From Chitinophaga sp. (GTDB lineage: Bacteria > Bacteroidota > Bacteroidia > Chitinophagales > Chitinophagaceae): DNA of 64,000 bases. The stretch lies in the NCBI RefSeq assembly GCF_017745275.1, contig NZ_JAGHZS010000001.1, forward strand, positions 1,178,001 to 1,242,000. The letters are read 5' to 3'. The stretch's first letter is position 1. Each line of letters opens with the position of its first letter. The position numbers and the translations under genes were made by a program. Positions 60,801 to 64,000 of this stretch are shown one piece after another. The notes under the pieces were generated by a model that did no database searches, was not told where the DNA came from, and was given only the letters and a program-made list of their open reading frames with translations.

Positions 60801-61886
60801 AATTAGCCTGCCGGAAGACCATGGCTCGGTAGTGTTGCCGTTGGGATAATCCTTTTTCCCGGTGATGACAAGGTCACCGTTGCGTACACGGATATTATCG
60901 TGCGTGGTATCGGTATATACCTGTTGTTCTCCATTGATCCATCCTTTGGGTTTTGCATCCACAGTCCATTTGCTGCGATCCGGCAAGCCATCTGTATTAA
61001 ACTCGTCGTTGTATACCATTGTCCATGCAGGGTTTCCGTCGAATACTGCGTTACCTTTTGCCACATAGTAAGGCAGATTGGCGGAGTCCAGCTCCGTGCC
61101 TGCCACGGTTAACTGCAACGTTCTCCGGGAATAGTTGGCGGGGGAATTACCACCCAGCACAATATTCGCCAGGGTGTCGCTGATACGTTGAATGCTGTCT
61201 ATCCGCACGCCGGGAGGAAGATTGGCCGCGGTCCATGATAACTTATCCAGTTGCGCTTTAAACGCTGCGCCATTGAGTTTGGCAGGAATGATGGCACCAT
61301 TCTCCTGCCCCATTAATATCCGTGTACTCGTTAACGTGATACCAATAGGGTTAGGTGCCTGTACCAGGTCGAAATACAAAATACCATTGGCCTTTCTGCC
61401 ATCGATAAATTGTACGGCGATATTATTCAGGTCGGTGCGGTTTTTTACACTTTGAAAGTTGAAGGTGGCTTCTTCCCACTGGTTAATATTTTTGATTTTG
61501 TATGTAAAATAAACTGCTTTCGTATAGTCGCTACCGGGTTGCAGCTTAAACATCACTTCCTCTTGCACATTACTGTACACCAACATTTTGAAGGTACTGT
61601 TGACAGACAGATCGAAAGGCGTATTCAAAGGACAGGTAGCACTCATGTACTCAAAACAGCTGGTATCTTTCGTGAACTTTGCCACATAGGGGCTGGGATT
61701 TACGGTAGATGGAGCAGGATTGGCAACATGAAAAAGCACCGATCCGGTGGCCCCGGCGCCGGCATAATACGACCAACGGCCGGAACAGGGACCATGTCCT
61801 TCCATGTCATCCAGCAACAGGTACTGGGCATGGAGGGTCTGGCACAGCAATATGCTGCACCAAAAGAGCAGTAACATTTTTTTCAT
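57822..61886 (-). CDS. multimodular GH16 beta-glucanase with carbohydrate-binding modules and type IX sorting domain
   Basis: 1354 residues. In order: signal peptide (1-21), an N-terminal jelly-roll region (about 25-175), an Ig-like segment, the GH16 domain (about 285-526) with SGELDIMEE holding Glu407, Asp409 and Glu412, an Ig-like domain (533-613), a CBM6-like domain (622-743), two Ig-like domains (750-917), a module (923-1042), an Ig-like domain (1050-1128), a near copy of that module (1135-1254) and a type IX C-terminal signal (about 1278-1354; TRVYPNPFTEQLNI, then GRLKNGMYLLTL). GH16 members cleave beta-1,3 or mixed beta-glucans, agars and others. The motif and the SusD/SusC partner suggest laminarin-like glucan, cut at the cell surface. 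Confidence 0.92.
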   Translation of the reverse strand: MKKMLLLFWCSILLCQTLHAQYLLLDDMEGHGPCSGRWSYYAGAGATGSVLFHVANPAPSTVNPSPYVAKFTKDTSCFEYMSATCPLNTPFDLSVNSTFKMLVYSNVQEEVMFKLQPGSDYTKAVYFTYKIKNINQWEEATFNFQSVKNRTDLNNIAVQFIDGRKANGILYFDLVQAPNPIGITLTSTRILMGQENGAIIPAKLNGAAFKAQLDKLSWTAANLPPGVRIDSIQRISDTLANIVLGGNSPANYSRRTLQLTVAGTELDSANLPYYVAKGNAVFDGNPAWTMVYNDEFNTDGLPDRSKWTVDAKPKGWINGEQQVYTDTTHDNIRVRNGDLVITGKKDYPNGNTTEPWSSGRLISQGKMDILYGKVEVRAKLPKAKGSWPAIWLMPTYSVYGGWPASGELDIMEEVGNNLGNVMSTVHTKNSNWTNGGHLTGSKIIPDVNTAYHVYAMEWSADSLIFTYDSSRIYAYANPQTDWKDWPFDQQFHVILNLAIGGGMGGNITDSNWPDSMNVDYVRIYQKGLGTPMLDTIMISPGNQVLLPGKVIQYTATANDQNGRPIAINPVWSITGAGNTITASGKATFQSSGTITATATVDTITRSATTYANIRATNYKPVPARIEAEAFDNSNTCCTEPVSDTSGNLNISYIGKGTWMEYDLSVPDSGLYRIQFRVAANTLSSLSVQLDSANLATMSLPVSGGWQNWYTITSPAFTLKQGTQTIRILSNSSGWNFNWLKIIPAQAVTLNRIKVTPDSVSVVALATQQYIATGFDQDSVKMAITPEWMVNNSHQMISQTGLFTAADTSGYFTVQAKDNSVIGAAIVKVLPLPVLTRIRITPDTVTIPVGSTYTFTAKGYDQTDSVMPLPASKVWAVTGAGNSIQANGVLTAGNTTGNYQVTLTAGAITDTAIVTLAYGCTINGKYEAESASSLSSGPVLETCTDVGGGQDYKNLYAGHWFAYNTLNVPVARRYNISLRVLSTAAAQVSVGHGGQTFGTINIPSTGGVWKTIRDTITLPALTYTGIHVVSGTFKFNWFSIDDCVAPPPARIEITPADVTLPAGTAQQFTATGYDAANNVIDMAGLTWTVTGTGNSISPAGLFTADSTVGNFSVTATVSGVSQSTNVRVAAYNCAVNNRYEAESASSYISGPVKETCTDIGGGQNFTNLKLSDWFAYNNLVVPTAGKYNVRLRVLTTAAAQAGVGSGGVLYGVINIPNTGGTWQTISDTITLPALTYTGIHVRAGTFKFNWFNIDNCTPIQPLSAMQSSAMTQPKTITLTKTRVYPNPFTEQLNIVFQEAYERATLVDAAGIVVFRWKITPGTRRISESLGRLKNGMYLLTLEGRGKSEVIRLIKL
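58125..59120 (-). repeat. two copies of a 120-residue carbohydrate-binding module inside the GH16 gene
   Basis: Segments 59120-58761 and 58484-58125 encode modules that begin KYEAESASS / RYEAESASS and share TCTDVGGGQ / TCTDIGGGQ, TITLPALTYTGIHV and GTFKFNWF. About 60-70 percent of residues look identical by eye. They are separated by one Ig-like domain. A recent internal duplication is the likely origin. Confidence 0.85.
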
Positions 61887-61918
61887 AACGGGTATTTTTT
61901 ATCGTGGAATAAAAAGCA

Positions 61919-63364
61919 TTACAGATTTGGATTCATCACTGCATCTGCACCCGGAATAGGCATCCAATATTTTTGTTTCGTAATAGGTCCGTTAACGGGT
62001 AAGTCGTCCGGATTTTTGTTGGCATTAGCCGCTTCTACTTTCTCTAAGCGCACCAGGTCAAACCAACGGCTCCATTCGCCCGCCAGCTCCCAGGCTCTTT
62101 CGTTCACTACCGCGTCCGCAAAATCAGCGCCCGATAAATTAGCCGGCAGTTTAGTTAAACCAGCGCGCAACCGCACGGCATCAACAGCTGCATAAGCTTC
62201 TGTACTGGGTGTGCCTGTAGCCCGCGCCTGTGCTTCGGCATAGGTAAGCAACACCTGCGCATACCGCAGCATGATCACGGGGTTATTGGACATATACGTA
62301 TCTTTTTGTCCACTCTGGATGGTGAATTTTTTATAGTAAGGATGTTTAGTGGTTACATTCTGCCAGGTAATCGTTTGCCCCTTTACCACAAACTCCGTGG
62401 AAAATGTCGCGTCTTTACGACGGCCGGCCGGGAAGTTATTAAAGAAGTTAATTTCCGGGAAGAAGTCGGACCAGCCGCCTTCATTTTCCGGCATGGTGGA
62501 CAAGCCATAGAAAGAATTGTAAGTAGACCATTGCCCACGTGTGAACAAAGTAAATACATCTTCTACCGTACCTCCTGCAAAAATTTTCAGGTAATCATCC
62601 TGGTAAAGGTCAAATTTATAGGTGGCTTTGTTATCGATGACTTCCTTTGCTTTCGCCGCTGCCAGCGCATATTTGGAAACATCTTTCAGCGGCCATCCGC
62701 CTTCTGTCAGGTATACTTCTGCCAGCAACGCTTTCACGGAACCTTTGTTTGGTCTGCCCGGATCACGTTTATTATTGGGTACCCAATCTTCCGCTTTCAG
62801 CAGATCCTCTTCCACCAGTTTATACACTACTGCCGGCGTACTTTTCTTCAGCGTTAGTAAGTCGGGTGTATATTTTTCAGAAGGAATAACCGGTACTTCT
62901 CCCCAATATCTCGTCAACCAATAATAGCAAAGCGCCCGTAAAAAGTATGCTTCTCCTACAATGGCATGCACAGTGGCTTCGGTGCCGTCTTTTGCTTCTC
63001 CATAGTTATTGATGATGTTGGTGGTAGATTGTATAGTTTTATAACAACCGCGCCAGATGGGCGTCATACGGCTGTTAAGCGAAGAAACATTGAAGCGGTC
63101 GAACTCCCTGAACTCTTCTTTGTTGGAGCCGGGATGCGTAGTAAGATCATCAGCACCCATACACATTGCAATTTGCGACACGGTAGTAAAACCACTTTCC
63201 CAGGGAACCATCAGGCTACCATAAGCGCCTGTGAGGGCTGCTTCCAGCCCGGCCTGGCTGCTAAGTCCCGCGTTGCCGGCAATCAGCCCGCGGGGGTTTT
63301 CTTCCAGCGACTTGCTGCAAGATGCCAATATGATGATGAGTGCGAGTGAATATATCTTTTTCAT
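61919..63364 (-). CDS. SusD/RagB family outer-membrane lipoprotein
   Basis: 481 residues with the lipoprotein signal KKIYSLALIIILASCSKSLE. Family marks are the TPR helix HAIVGEAYFLRALCYYWLTR, the loop YWGEVPVIPSEKYTP and the C-terminal DAVVNERAWELAGEWSRWFD with LVRLEK following. It lies between the SusC gene (18 bases upstream in transcription) and the GH16 gene (32 bases downstream), so the three form one transcript: surface hydrolysis by GH16, capture by SusD and import by SusC. The C-terminus YWMPIPGADAVMNPNL is typical and complete. Confidence 0.93.
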   Translation of the reverse strand: MKKIYSLALIIILASCSKSLEENPRGLIAGNAGLSSQAGLEAALTGAYGSLMVPWESGFTTVSQIAMCMGADDLTTHPGSNKEEFREFDRFNVSSLNSRMTPIWRGCYKTIQSTTNIINNYGEAKDGTEATVHAIVGEAYFLRALCYYWLTRYWGEVPVIPSEKYTPDLLTLKKSTPAVVYKLVEEDLLKAEDWVPNNKRDPGRPNKGSVKALLAEVYLTEGGWPLKDVSKYALAAAKAKEVIDNKATYKFDLYQDDYLKIFAGGTVEDVFTLFTRGQWSTYNSFYGLSTMPENEGGWSDFFPEINFFNNFPAGRRKDATFSTEFVVKGQTITWQNVTTKHPYYKKFTIQSGQKDTYMSNNPVIMLRYAQVLLTYAEAQARATGTPSTEAYAAVDAVRLRAGLTKLPANLSGADFADAVVNERAWELAGEWSRWFDLVRLEKVEAANANKNPDDLPVNGPITKQKYWMPIPGADAVMNPNL

Positions 63365-63382
63365 GTGGAACCGTTTGAGAAA

Positions 63383-64000
63383 TTAAAAACTAAGCGAGAA
63401 GCCGCCTGTAATTGTTTTTGCATTAGGATAAGCACCATAGTCAATACCCTGCCTGAAATCGCCTGCAGAGGAATTTGCCTCCGGATCTATACCGCTGTAA
63501 TTCGTAAAAGTCAACAGGTTGGTGGCACCAATGAACACTTTGATGGCTGCAATATTCCGGATGGCCGATTTAGGGAATTCGTAGGACAGGCTAATATTTT
63601 TCAATCGCACAAAATCTCCTTTTTCGAGGAAGCGGGTAGATTGTGTGAAGTTCCTGTTGGTAGTGCTGAAAGCCGGAATATTGGAAGTTTCATTCACGCC
63701 CGGAATATAGCGGTTCACGATCTGGTGCAGCGTTGCTTCGCGCGCGTCGCCACCATAGTACATCGTAGCGGCATTATTATAATTCAGCCGGTCGAAGCCG
63801 AACATGCCCTGCAGGAATACATTCAGCGTGAAATTTCTATAGCTCACCGTGTTATTCCATCCGGCGGAAGTTGTAGGGATACCACTGCCAATTACGCCGT
63901 AGTCACCGGCATCAATCACACCATCTGCTTTAAGATCCAGGTACCTGGAATCGCCCGGTTTAGCCCCAAATTTGGCGGCTTCTGTTGCTTCCGAAGGCTT
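63383..64000 (-). CDS. SusC/RagA-type TonB-dependent transporter (C-terminal part, cut by window edge)
   Basis: The frame is open to the window edge, so only about 205 C-terminal residues are visible. They show AAKFGAKPGDSRYLDLKADG, GSGIPTTSAGWNNTVSYRNF, DFVRLKNISLSYEFPK and the Phe-terminated last strand TITGGFSLSF, all typical of a SusC barrel end. The outermost N-terminal domains, and thus any STN domain, lie outside the window. It pairs with the SusD that follows. Confidence 0.92.
   Translation of the reverse strand, partial: KPSEATEAAKFGAKPGDSRYLDLKADGVIDAGDYGVIGSGIPTTSAGWNNTVSYRNFTLNVFLQGMFGFDRLNYNNAATMYYGGDAREATLHQIVNRYIPGVNETSNIPAFSTTNRNFTQSTRFLEKGDFVRLKNISLSYEFPKSAIRNIAAIKVFIGATNLLTFTNYSGIDPEANSSAGDFRQGIDYGAYPNAKTITGGFSLSF

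Overview
The window comes from a Bacteroidota chromosome, most likely Chitinophagaceae and close to Chitinophaga. The evidence is three SusC/SusD pairs, FecI/FecR-type sigma and anti-sigma genes, promoters of the TTTG / TAnnTTTG type, a type IX secretion C-terminal sorting domain, many SCK-type lipoproteins, and a mid-40s GC content judged by eye. The genus is inferred from gene style, not from a marker gene.

Layout. 1-5.3 kb holds housekeeping genes: a gene end, a nitroreductase, glpD, a large MscS-type channel and tRNA-Met(CAT). 5.4-16.2 kb is a minus-strand locus read ECF sigma > FecR > STN-containing SusC > SusD > three thioredoxin-fold proteins, one of them a soluble DsbD-like fusion. 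16.2-19.4 kb is a small accessory stretch with an avidin-like protein, a DUF4265-like protein, orphan genes, a RidA-like protein and two gene remnants. 19.5-32.8 kb is a second glycan locus: SusC/D, two discoidin-type lipoproteins and a six-hairpin glycosidase on the minus strand; a GntR/UTRA regulator, a phosphomannose-isomerase-type protein and a sugar porter on the plus strand. The same operator-like motif overlaps the predicted promoters of both arms.

32.9-41.2 kb holds lipoproteins, a sigma/anti-sigma-like pair (the sigma gene lacks an ATG at its expected start), an RND pump without adaptor next to an HxlR regulator, an orphan ECF sigma and a cupin. 41.3-50.5 kb is a compact minus-strand contractile-injection cargo operon: VgrG > metzincin protease > secreted partner > unknown > DUF4280 PAAR-like tip > 994-aa unknown > lipoprotein overlapping it by ATGA. 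50.8-57.8 kb holds an erythromycin-esterase-like protein, a GH97 glycosidase, an AraC regulator whose promoter element recurs in front of the next gene, and two lipoproteins, one with a ZU5-like domain. 57.8-64 kb is a third glycan locus with a 1354-aa GH16 enzyme carrying carbohydrate-binding modules and a type IX signal, a SusD and the end of a SusC, probably for a beta-glucan.

Most notable: the VgrG cargo operon with two effector/partner pairs; two homologous long inverted repeats built of 7-nt units between convergent genes; the twin AraC-type promoters with identical 20-nt spacing; the GntR operator pair; and a signal-less avidin homologue.
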